In this document: positions 48,101 to 56,171 of the stretch, piece by piece
How the letters are laid out: each line of letters starts with the position of its first letter
Numbering within the stretch: the first letter of the stretch is position 1
Assembly: GCA_001770935.1 (NCBI GenBank)
Contig: MESI01000032.1
Coordinates: 1 to 64,000, forward strand
Source of the DNA: Burkholderiales bacterium RIFCSPLOWO2_12_FULL_61_40
GTDB taxonomy: Bacteria; Pseudomonadota; Gammaproteobacteria; Burkholderiales; Burkholderiaceae_C
DNA: 64,000 nt
Direction: 5' to 3'
The notes under the pieces: generated by a model
What the model saw: only the letters and a program-made list of their open reading frames with translations
Database searches by the model: none
What the model was told of the DNA's origin: nothing
Translations under genes and position numbers: made by a program

Positions 48101-49087
48101 TCACCTCTGAGACTGGCCGTGGTCCTGGAATGGATGGATGCCAGAGCCTGGAGTTGACGCTTGCGATGGCTGCAATTGGGGTCCCGTATTGTCGCCGCCC
48201 GCAGCCTCCACCGTGACACCAACCTGCAAGGTGTGGCGGGCGCCCCCGTGGATGACACCCCGCAAAGGGGAGACGTCGCCAAAATCACGCCCCACGGCCA
48301 CCGTCACATAGTCCTCGCCCGGAGCATGCCAACCCCAACGGTTGTTGGTGGGGTCAAAGTCGCACCAGCGCGCGCCTGCGGGCAAATCGGCCACATACAC
48401 ACTGACCCACGCGTGTGAGGCGTCGCTGCCTACCAGCTTGGCGGTGCCGGGAGCGGGAGCTGTCAGCAGGTAGCCGCTGACGTAGCGTGCGGGCAGTCCC
48501 ATGGTGCGCAGGCAGGCCAGCATGATGTGGGCAAAATCCTGGCACACGCCTTTGCGTTGCGCCAGCGCCTGCAGGGCGGGGGTGTTGATCTGGGTGCTCT
48601 GGCTTTCATAGACAAAGTCCGAGTGGATGCGCTGCATCAGATGGAGGGCCACATCCAGCACAGAGGCGCCCGAGCCCAAACTGGGCCGGGCATAGGCGGC
48701 AAAGTCGGCATGGTGCGGCACAAACGGCGAAGCAAATACAAATTCGGTGGCGGCGTCGAATGTCCCATGGGCACGGTAGCGCATGCGCTCCTGCACCTGC
48801 TCCCATGGCAGCGTGCTGGTGGGGGTGCCATGTGCTTGGGTGCTGACCAGACTGCGCGCCACTACGGAGAGGTCTTCATGGGGCGCCTGCAAGGAAAAGT
48901 AGCAACGCACATTGCCGTACACATCGGGCACCTCACGCAGTTGGGCGGGCTGCGGGTGGACGCTGAGCGTGTGGCTGAGCAGGTGTTGCGCGGCATGGGT
49001 GCGGGGGCGCAGGTAGGCCATGTGCTGCGCGGTTTCGACCACCGGTTGGTAGTGGTAGCGGGTTTCGTGGATGACTTGCAGCCGCAT
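48101..49087 (-). CDS. Transglutaminase-like cysteine protease
   Basis: A 328-residue protein with an N-terminal beta domain (VIHETRYHYQPVVETAQHMA) and a transglutaminase core with the catalytic triad Cys182 (RKGVCQDFAHIML), His225 (SDASHAWVSVYV) and Asp245 (WCDFDPTNN). It is coupled (TGATG) to the upstream ATP-grasp/alpha-E gene, a conserved pairing attributed in the comparative literature to a peptide-ligation and cleavage system. Some genomes carry an Anbu proteasome-like gene with it; none is visible here. The ATG at 49087 is the only start consistent with the domain. The C-terminal 40 residues are low-complexity. Confidence 0.9.
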   Translation of the reverse strand: MRLQVIHETRYHYQPVVETAQHMAYLRPRTHAAQHLLSHTLSVHPQPAQLREVPDVYGNVRCYFSLQAPHEDLSVVARSLVSTQAHGTPTSTLPWEQVQERMRYRAHGTFDAATEFVFASPFVPHHADFAAYARPSLGSGASVLDVALHLMQRIHSDFVYESQSTQINTPALQALAQRKGVCQDFAHIMLACLRTMGLPARYVSGYLLTAPAPGTAKLVGSDASHAWVSVYVADLPAGARWCDFDPTNNRWGWHAPGEDYVTVAVGRDFGDVSPLRGVIHGGARHTLQVGVTVEAAGGDNTGPQLQPSQASTPGSGIHPFQDHGQSQR

Positions 49088-51726
49088 CAGGTCCCCATGC
49101 TTTGCTTGGTTGGCCCGGCGTGGGTGAAGTAGGTGGCGCTGATGTCTTCCGACACGGCGTAGGCCGCGCTGCCAAGGGACCGCAGCAAACCCATCAAAGC
49201 AGGAGGCGCTGCATTTTCCAAAGGCGTCGCGCACAAGGTGGCGAGGTCCCATGTGTCAGGGGCGGGCACGCGCAAGGCCAGCGAGCTGGGCACACCGCTG
49301 GCCAGGCCCGCCAGCTTGTCCAAACTTTCCCGCAGGGTGCGGGCCACCCATGCCAGTGAACGGGGGTTGTCGCGGTCCAGCACCAGCAACTCCACCAGGG
49401 CCGCCACGTTGCGGCTTTGCTGGTATTGGGCGTGGAAGGCAATGGCACTGTCAAACAGCGCCAGCATGGCTTCAAACCCGCCATTGCTGTGCACTGCGCA
49501 GGTCGCGGCCCCGGTTTCAAAACCACGCGCCAGAGAGCCCGCCAGGAACTGCAGGCGTTCAACATGGCGGCCGATGCCCAGCAGGCGCCAGCCGTCATCG
49601 CGGGTCATGCAGTCGGTCTGCGCACCGGTAATGGCGGCCAACTGGCCGCTGGCGGATTGGAGCACACGCAAGGCCGAGAGCGAGGTGTAGTCACCCCTGG
49701 CTGTGTGTTGGGTGCAGCGCGCAAAAAATTCCTTTTCAGCGCCCACAATCACGCTCCAGTGCTCTGGTGACAGGCGTTCACGCACGGTGGCGGCCGCCAT
49801 CTTGAGGGCGCGCAGGTTGTAGCCCACGCTGGTAGCGCCGTCGGACGCACCCAGGCTGGACACCAAAGAGTGCTCAAAACCCCGGCCAACCTGCAGGGCC
49901 GATGGCGTGCCTGGCAGCACCAGCGTATGGGCCAGTGCCATGGTGGTGAGCCAGTGCAATAGCGGGGGCGAATGCTGTTCTTCGCCGTTCAGGGCGTCCA
50001 GGGTCAACTGCGCCAGGCGGACCGAGTTTTCCGCGCGCTCGGTGTAGCGGCCCAGCCAATACAGGTTTTCTGCGGCGCGGCTGGTGACCAGGCGTTTGCG
50101 CTGGGCGAGCACGGCCGGGGTGAGTGCGGCTGGCAGCAAGGTGGTCGTATCGACCTCGCCCTGGGTCAGGGCCCACACATCGGCACTGCTGCCGCCGCGC
50201 TGCATGGAGGCTACATCGGTGCTGGCGTTGGCCACGCGCACCAAACCACCGGGCAGCACGCGCCAACGGTGGGACCCTGACGCCATGTCCGATACGGCAA
50301 ATACGCGCAATAAACTGGAGCGGGCGACCATTTCACCGGCCCGCGCCTGCGCATTGGATGAATCTGCTTGTTGCCAGATTGGCAATTGCGACAGGGGTAC
50401 ATACGCTTGTACGGTGTACTCACCGCTCTGGTCCTGGATGCGTTGCCGCCAGGCGTCCAAAGCGCTGGGCGCCAATGTGGGGCACAGCACGGCATCAAAA
50501 CTTCCATGCAACGCTGAACCGGGGTAGGTCGGCTTGATGGTGTGTTGGCCCAGGTGTGTTAAGGCTTGCTCCAGGGCGCTGCGCTCACCGCACCACCAGG
50601 TGGGGGCGGCGGGCAACAGCAATTCTTCGTGCAAAACCTGCCGTGCCAAGGCGGGCAAAAATCCCAAAAGCGCGGGCGACTCCAGAAATGCGGAGCCGGG
50701 GGCGTTGGCCACCAGCACATTGCCCGCCCGGATCGCCTGGAGCAAGCCCGGTACACCCAAGGTGGAATCCGGGCGCAGCTCCAAGGGGTCTAGGTACTGG
50801 TCGTCTACGCGCTTGAGCAAGCCATGCACGGGCACCAGGCCGCGCAGGGTCTTGAGGAAGAGGCGCTCGTCACGCACGGTCAGGTCGCAGCCCTCTACCA
50901 GACTCAGGCCCAGGTAGCGGGCAAGGTAGGCGTGTTCGAAATAGGTTTCGTTGTACGGGCCGGGGGTCAACAAGGCAATATGGGCGTCGGGACCCGCCGG
51001 GCTTGCAGTCTTGAGGCTGTCCACCAGCGCCTGGTAGGTGCCCGCCAGACCCTGTACCCGCAAGGCCTGAAATGCCTGCGGAAACTGCCGTGATACGGCC
51101 AGCCGGTTTTCCAGCAGATACCCCAGGCCCGAAGGGGCCTGGCAGCGTTGGCTTAGCAGCCACCAGTTGCCATCGGGCCCATGGGCCAGATCGAACGCGA
51201 CGACATGCAAATGCATGCCCCCCACGGGTCGGATTCCGTGCATGGGGCGCAGGTAGCCGGGGTGGCCCTGCACCAGGGCGGGCGGCAGCAGCCCCTGGGT
51301 TAAAAAGGCTTGCGGCCCATACACATCGGCCATCACCGCTTCGAGCAGGCGCATGCGCTGTTGTATACCGGCTTCAATGTGCGACCAACCGGGTGCGTCA
51401 ATGATCAGGGGAAACAGATCCAGGGACCAGGGGCGCTGCGGGCCCTCGGAATCGGTGTAGACGTTGTAGGTCACCCCGTTGTCATGGATTTGCCGCTGCA
51501 GACTGTGGGCGCGCTGGTCCAGATCAGCGCCGCTTTGGGCCTGGATAGGGGCAAAAAATTGCGCCCAGGCTTCGGTGAACGCTGCGTCCGAAGCGGCGTT
51601 GGTGGCGCTGTGTCCACGCAGCTCGTCAAAGTGGCCAGGGCTGGCGCAGCACGCCCTGGCGACGGTCAGCAGCGCGGAGGGCGGGGCAGCCTGCGCAAAG
51701 GGGAGGGAGTCGGCGGAGTCTTTCAC
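49087..51726 (-). CDS. Fused circularly permuted ATP-grasp and alpha-E protein
   Basis: An 879-residue protein. The N-terminal ~490 residues are a type 2 circularly permuted ATP-grasp domain (DNGVTYNVYTDSEGPQRPWS, then LLTPGPYNETYFEHAYLARY, DDQYLDPLELR, NVLVANAPGSAFLESPAL), predicted to ligate amino acids or peptides. The last ~310 residues are an alpha-E (DUF403) helical domain (AAENLYWLGRYTERAENSVR). The two are often separate genes; here they are fused. The upstream gene on this strand starts 39 nt before, and the transglutaminase gene overlaps the end by 1 nt. The substrate of such systems is unknown. Confidence 0.88.
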   Translation of the reverse strand: MKDSADSLPFAQAAPPSALLTVARACCASPGHFDELRGHSATNAASDAAFTEAWAQFFAPIQAQSGADLDQRAHSLQRQIHDNGVTYNVYTDSEGPQRPWSLDLFPLIIDAPGWSHIEAGIQQRMRLLEAVMADVYGPQAFLTQGLLPPALVQGHPGYLRPMHGIRPVGGMHLHVVAFDLAHGPDGNWWLLSQRCQAPSGLGYLLENRLAVSRQFPQAFQALRVQGLAGTYQALVDSLKTASPAGPDAHIALLTPGPYNETYFEHAYLARYLGLSLVEGCDLTVRDERLFLKTLRGLVPVHGLLKRVDDQYLDPLELRPDSTLGVPGLLQAIRAGNVLVANAPGSAFLESPALLGFLPALARQVLHEELLLPAAPTWWCGERSALEQALTHLGQHTIKPTYPGSALHGSFDAVLCPTLAPSALDAWRQRIQDQSGEYTVQAYVPLSQLPIWQQADSSNAQARAGEMVARSSLLRVFAVSDMASGSHRWRVLPGGLVRVANASTDVASMQRGGSSADVWALTQGEVDTTTLLPAALTPAVLAQRKRLVTSRAAENLYWLGRYTERAENSVRLAQLTLDALNGEEQHSPPLLHWLTTMALAHTLVLPGTPSALQVGRGFEHSLVSSLGASDGATSVGYNLRALKMAAATVRERLSPEHWSVIVGAEKEFFARCTQHTARGDYTSLSALRVLQSASGQLAAITGAQTDCMTRDDGWRLLGIGRHVERLQFLAGSLARGFETGAATCAVHSNGGFEAMLALFDSAIAFHAQYQQSRNVAALVELLVLDRDNPRSLAWVARTLRESLDKLAGLASGVPSSLALRVPAPDTWDLATLCATPLENAAPPALMGLLRSLGSAAYAVSEDISATYFTHAGPTKQSMGT

Positions 51727-51765
51727 TGGCCAAGAGTATGCCAGCGTGGCCCTGCGCCGTACTCC

Positions 51766-53292
51766 TTAGTTGACGGTTTCTACGGGGGGCACAGCTTTGC
51801 GTTTTGGCGCGACACGCTTGCTGGCGATGGTTTTGGGATGCGCCCAGTTTGCCGCCGTGGGACGGGTTTTTCGGCGGACGACGGGGCGCGCCAAAGCCAG
51901 GTATTCCTGAAAACTGTCGCGCAGGCATTGGGCAAATACTTCGGGGTCCGGCAGTTGCTCATAACAAGCGGTGAACGAAACCACAATGGTGCCGTTGTAG
52001 CCGGTTACCGAAAACACCAGTCCCATGCCATCGGAAATGGGCATGATGGCCGACAGGTAGGTCAGACGGGCGCCTTGCAGGTACAGCGGAACCTGCGATC
52101 CCGGCACATTGGTGATGGCGCAGTTGGCCAGCGGAGCCCAGTCGCCCAGCAGCGCCGAGGCCGAGCGCAGCATTTTGCTGGTGGCGGCTATGGCCACCGA
52201 CGGCGCGTATTGGGCCAGGTTGGTCAATTCACGGGCACTGATGGCCTGGGCCATCACGGCAGACGATGAACTGGCGGTCTGAATGGCCACCAGGCGCTGC
52301 ACCGGGTCGGCAATATCGGTGCCCAGCGCGACGCGCACCCAGGAAAAATTGGATTGCTGATCAGAATCGGGCTCGCCGTGGATGGCAATGGGGGCTGCGG
52401 CGACCAGACTGTCGTCGGGCAATTCACCCTGCAGATCCAGGTAGCGGCGCAAACCACCCGCGCAGACCGCCAACACCGCGTCGTTCACGGTGGCCTCGGG
52501 GGCCAAGCCGCGAATGGCCTTGAAGTCTTCCAACGCAAAACGGCGTGTTTCAAATACGCGGTGTGGCGACACTTCGGAGTTGAAGCGTGTCATGGGGAAG
52601 GGGTGTGGCCGCCCGATAAATTCGCCCACAAAGGTTTTGACGGTGGATTTGAGTGCGCTCCAACCGCTGCCCAGCGGCTGCGCAATGCGCAGTGGAAAGG
52701 TGGCCAGGTTGAGGCTGGCCATCAGCAGCAACACCAGGTTTCCGGGGGCGGATTCGGGAAACCAGGGCGCAGGCGGCACAGGCGCAGGTGAAACGGCGGT
52801 GAGATCGTGCAGCAAGGTGGTGATCTCACTGCCGTGCGCGACATCGATCACGGCATGGTGCACCTTCATGAGCACGGCGAAGCTGCCGACCGGCAAATCG
52901 AGAAAACTGTCCAGGCCTTCGATGACATACATCTCCCACAAAGGCCGTTGCAGGTCCAGCGGACGGGCGTGGATGCGCGAGGCCTGGATGCAAAACTGGC
53001 GCCAGTCGCCCGGTTTGGGCAGGGCGATATGGCGAACGTGGTATTCGATATTGAAGTTCTCGTCCGCGACCCAATAGGGGTAATCCAGGTCCAGGGGGAC
53101 GCGCAAAATCTTTTCACGGAAATTCGGCAACTGGCCCAGACGGCTTTCGACGTGGGCCAGTATCTGCTTGAACCGGACCATGCCGCCGGGCGCGGTGGAC
53201 TGGTCGTAGATATGCAGCAGGGTGACGTTTGAGTTGGCGTGGGCACTGTCTGAATAGATAAAGGCCGCGTCGTGTTCACTCAGTTGTCGCAT
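51766..53292 (-). CDS. Wax ester synthase / diacylglycerol acyltransferase (WS/DGAT)
   Basis: A 508-residue enzyme of the WS/DGAT family, which makes storage wax esters or triacylglycerols from acyl-CoA. The N-terminal half has the active-site region VHHAVIDVAHG with His145, His146 and Asp150; the usual HHxxxDG is changed to HHxxxDV, the Gly being Val. The C-terminal half has the NDAVLAVCAGGLRRYL and NVPGSQVPLYLQGARL motifs. It lies 22 nt downstream of an alpha/beta hydrolase gene on the same strand, an association seen for lipid-storage genes. Basic Pro/Arg/Lys tail at the C-terminus. Confidence 0.9.
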   Translation of the reverse strand: MRQLSEHDAAFIYSDSAHANSNVTLLHIYDQSTAPGGMVRFKQILAHVESRLGQLPNFREKILRVPLDLDYPYWVADENFNIEYHVRHIALPKPGDWRQFCIQASRIHARPLDLQRPLWEMYVIEGLDSFLDLPVGSFAVLMKVHHAVIDVAHGSEITTLLHDLTAVSPAPVPPAPWFPESAPGNLVLLLMASLNLATFPLRIAQPLGSGWSALKSTVKTFVGEFIGRPHPFPMTRFNSEVSPHRVFETRRFALEDFKAIRGLAPEATVNDAVLAVCAGGLRRYLDLQGELPDDSLVAAAPIAIHGEPDSDQQSNFSWVRVALGTDIADPVQRLVAIQTASSSSAVMAQAISARELTNLAQYAPSVAIAATSKMLRSASALLGDWAPLANCAITNVPGSQVPLYLQGARLTYLSAIMPISDGMGLVFSVTGYNGTIVVSFTACYEQLPDPEVFAQCLRDSFQEYLALARPVVRRKTRPTAANWAHPKTIASKRVAPKRKAVPPVETVN

Positions 53293-53314
53293 GATTTTTC
53301 TTTCTTGGGGAGAT

Positions 53315-54160
53315 TCAAGCCGCAGCAGGCGGCGTGTTTTTTGGCGGTGCGCCGGATGTCAGGCGCCAAACACGCCCCAGCAAACCTTCGGGTTCAAAGG
53401 GTTGCCAGTCCTGTTCGGGCTGCGCCAGCCGGTTGGCCACGATGGAGAGCACGATGCCGTTAAAGCCCAGCCCAATGTGGCTTCCGGCCACCTGGATGTT
53501 TTCATGCAGGGCCGGGTCGCCATCGATGGTGGCTTCTTGCGGAGGCACCACGCCATCGGTCAGCGAGTACAGGCAACTGGTGGGAATTGCCAGGCGGCGA
53601 CGTTCCCGCATGGCTTTGGCGCGGGGTTGCATCATGTGCGCCGAAGCGCCCAAGCGGTGGGACACCAGGCGGTACAGCGCCTTCATGGTGGAAGGAGACT
53701 GGCTTCCAGAGGTGTCAACGCTCACCGGACTGCCCAGCGTAATGATGGAGCGCACGCATTCCTGCGTGCTTTCGGCGCCGTAAAACGAGAATACGCCACC
53801 CAGACTCCAGCCCACCAGACTCACTTTGCGCCCGGTGACGTGGTGCAGATAGCGAATTTTTTGCGGCAAGGCGTTGGCATGTTTGCTGCGAAAGCCCACG
53901 TTGCGCCCCAGCCCCCAGGTGTGCACGTCATAGCCTTTGTTTTGCAGGAACAGTTTGAGGGCGATCAGGGTGGATTCGCCTGCCAGGAAGCCGGGCACCA
54001 GCAGCACGGGATGCCCGTCGCCCCGCGGTGCGTTCATCAGCAGAGGCAAGGAAGCGGGCAACAAGGCCATCTCCAGAAACGCGCGGGCTTCCAGGAGTGA
54101 ACTCAGCGGATGGGGCGAGCCCACATGGGCATGGCGGACAACGGGTTTGGGGCGATGCAT
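53315..54160 (-). CDS. Alpha/beta hydrolase (lipase/esterase-like)
   Basis: A 281-residue alpha/beta hydrolase with the HPVLLVPGFLAGESTLIALK oxyanion region, the nucleophile elbow GWSLGG (Ser119) and a likely His in GSHIGLGFN. The ATG at 54160 has a near-ideal ribosome site (AGGAG) and is preferred over an in-frame TTG 24 nt upstream. Its placement just before the WS/DGAT gene suggests a role in lipid turnover, perhaps lipase or acyl-donor handling; the substrate is inference. Confidence 0.85.
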   Translation of the reverse strand: MHRPKPVVRHAHVGSPHPLSSLLEARAFLEMALLPASLPLLMNAPRGDGHPVLLVPGFLAGESTLIALKLFLQNKGYDVHTWGLGRNVGFRSKHANALPQKIRYLHHVTGRKVSLVGWSLGGVFSFYGAESTQECVRSIITLGSPVSVDTSGSQSPSTMKALYRLVSHRLGASAHMMQPRAKAMRERRRLAIPTSCLYSLTDGVVPPQEATIDGDPALHENIQVAGSHIGLGFNGIVLSIVANRLAQPEQDWQPFEPEGLLGRVWRLTSGAPPKNTPPAAA

Positions 54161-54345
54161 ATGACGGGCTCCTGTGATGCTCAACGGCGCTCAGTGCATA
54201 GCACAACGGCGTGCCAATGTGTTGAGCTTTCCGTTGTTGTGGCATGTAACTCAGTGTAAAAGGGAATGGAGGCGGGAAATTTAGGAGCTTTGCCTAATGA
54301 TGTCCAAGGCCCAGGCGTATTTGTCACGCAGGTGACTCCGCGGGG

Positions 54346-55560
54346 TCAAAAAGCGTAGAAAGGGCCGGTTCCTGCCGAGGATGACTGTTGCTCAATGCCG
54401 ATGAAGACGCGCCGCCCGTAAAAAAACGGCAAACCCCAGTCAAAGGTCTGCGCATCCCCCACGGGACCGGACAGGGTGGGGAGTACCGAATTACCGCCGG
54501 AGAAGAGTGTTAAGGCATTGTCAATGGAAAAAGTGACGCCGGTACTCGCTAAGTTGTTGTCCAACAGTGTGGCGGAAAGCTGGGTCCGTGTACTGGGACA
54601 ATAAAAGCCGGAGGCTCCCACGCCGCAGGGCGGTATCGCACTTGAATCAAAAAACAGCGCATTGGACCCCGTATCCAGAAAACTTCGGTTCAAACTTCGA
54701 CCTGCGAACAGGGCGGTAAAGTTGCCCGTGCTGGTTTTTAAAACGGTGCCGGACGTGAACTGGTTATTCGATTGGGTTGCGATGCCGAACACGACAGAGC
54801 CGTTCAGGCTGGCGGCGCCACTGGAAGCCACCGCCGGCAGGTCAATCAACAGGCCGTTGTTGTCGGACGCAAACAGGGGAACGGGGTTTTTAAGTTGCTG
54901 GCTGGTGCTTGCGGCACTGGCGAGTGTGGCCGAACACGCTCCGTCGGAGCAGCTGTAATACACCCCATTGGCGGCATTGGATGCGCAGGGGGACCCACAG
55001 TCTTCCTTGAACAAGCCTATCCCCAGTATGCCTTTCGCCCCCAATGTGCTTACGCTGCTGAGTGCCACCCCCGAGGAGCAGCTTGCGGCGAGGTGATTGG
55101 ACACGGGGTCTGCGATCAGCTGGATGGGTACAGCGGCGGCTTTTTTGCCGCCCAGTGCCATATCTACGGTGACCACCGGGCCCCAGGCAAAGCTGTTGTC
55201 CAGAAATTGTGCGCAATTGAGCAGGGTGCCGCCGCTGCTGGTGGTGGTCCGGCTCAGATTCAAACCCGGCGCCACAACGCTGGACAGCAACCTCAGGCCC
55301 GTGGAGCCGGTGTCGACCAGCACATGGTCAATGGTTTGGCAGTTGGTGGTACTGCCGGGTTGGCAGATGGTGACTGCGGCGTACAGCGTATTGACGGCAT
55401 TGCCATTGGGGCCGGACTCCACGGTGACGCTCAGCACGTTGTCCGCAGTGGGCTGCTTGGACGTTGGCGCTGCGCCACCACCACCGCCACCACAGGCGGC
55501 CACCACCACCGTCAACCAGGCCAGCGCCAGGGCGCGGCGGATGCGCTTACTGCAGTACAT
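54346..55560 (-). CDS. DUF3443 lipoprotein with two DTGS motifs
   Basis: A 404-residue lipoprotein (signal LALAWLTVVVAAC with lipidated Cys23, then a Gly run). It resembles what I recall as DUF3443. Two motifs DTGST (Asp83, HVLVDTGSTGLR) and DTGSN (Asp296, SFLDTGSNALFF) look like the paired aspartates of pepsin-type aspartic proteases, about 213 residues apart, the spacing of a two-lobed pepsin fold. Many Cys residues suggest disulfides in the periplasm. It overlaps the end of the DUF2844 gene by 14 bp, so the pair is coexpressed. Confidence 0.75.
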   Translation of the reverse strand: MYCSKRIRRALALAWLTVVVAACGGGGGGAAPTSKQPTADNVLSVTVESGPNGNAVNTLYAAVTICQPGSTTNCQTIDHVLVDTGSTGLRLLSSVVAPGLNLSRTTTSSGGTLLNCAQFLDNSFAWGPVVTVDMALGGKKAAAVPIQLIADPVSNHLAASCSSGVALSSVSTLGAKGILGIGLFKEDCGSPCASNAANGVYYSCSDGACSATLASAASTSQQLKNPVPLFASDNNGLLIDLPAVASSGAASLNGSVVFGIATQSNNQFTSGTVLKTSTGNFTALFAGRSLNRSFLDTGSNALFFDSSAIPPCGVGASGFYCPSTRTQLSATLLDNNLASTGVTFSIDNALTLFSGGNSVLPTLSGPVGDAQTFDWGLPFFYGRRVFIGIEQQSSSAGTGPFYAF

Positions 55561-56062
55561 CGGCAATCACCACCCCGGCCGGGACCAGTTCCGGGGCGTA
55601 GGCGTGCCCAAAAAAATTGCGCATGCGGCCATTGGAGCGGATGACCAGGTCTTGGCGCTCAATGTTCACCGGCGAGCCATGCCGGCCCAAGGTCCGAGCC
55701 TGTGCTGTTTCCTGGTGAAAGACCTTGAAATAGTCGCCCAGCAGATGGCCCAGGTCGGGCAACACCGGGCCACGCCATTGGACCGCAAAAACCACACCGG
55801 CGGGTGTTGCAAATTCCCAGACCGTGGTGCCGCTGTCCAGCTGGATTTCATGGCGCGTGTACAGGCTGGACTGCACCGTGGGCGCGGTGGCCAACTGCTT
55901 TGCGTTTGGCGAAGAGGAGGGCGCCGACGAGGCGGTCGGCAGGGACGGTTTTTGTCCTAGCGCAGCCCATGTTGTCCCCGCGTTGACGGTCAGCACCCCA
56001 CAGACGAGCACCACACGGGCGGGATGGGCGCAATAAAAAGGCAGTTTTTGCAACACAGACAT
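55547..56062 (-). CDS. DUF2844-type exported protein
   Basis: A 171-residue protein with an N-terminal signal-like hydrophobic segment (ARVVLVCGVLTVNAGTTWAA), then a compact beta-rich domain (YTRHEIQLDSGTTVWEFATP, VFAVQWRGPVLPDLGHLLGD). It fits DUF2844, whose genes usually sit directly before DUF3443 genes, as here. Function unknown; the pairing suggests it is a partner or inhibitor of the pepsin-like lipoprotein. The ATG at 56062 is taken because it precedes the signal segment; earlier in-frame starts give improbable sequence. Confidence 0.72.
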   Translation of the reverse strand: MSVLQKLPFYCAHPARVVLVCGVLTVNAGTTWAALGQKPSLPTASSAPSSSPNAKQLATAPTVQSSLYTRHEIQLDSGTTVWEFATPAGVVFAVQWRGPVLPDLGHLLGDYFKVFHQETAQARTLGRHGSPVNIERQDLVIRSNGRMRNFFGHAYAPELVPAGVVIADVLQ

Positions 56063-56171
56063 CACGCTTGTAAATCGAGGCGTGCGTTGATTATGGCCAT
56101 AGTTGGGAGATGCGGGGGCCGAGTGCCGCACCTCCGCATGGCATGCCTTGGGGGCCGGGTAGCATGGGGCC

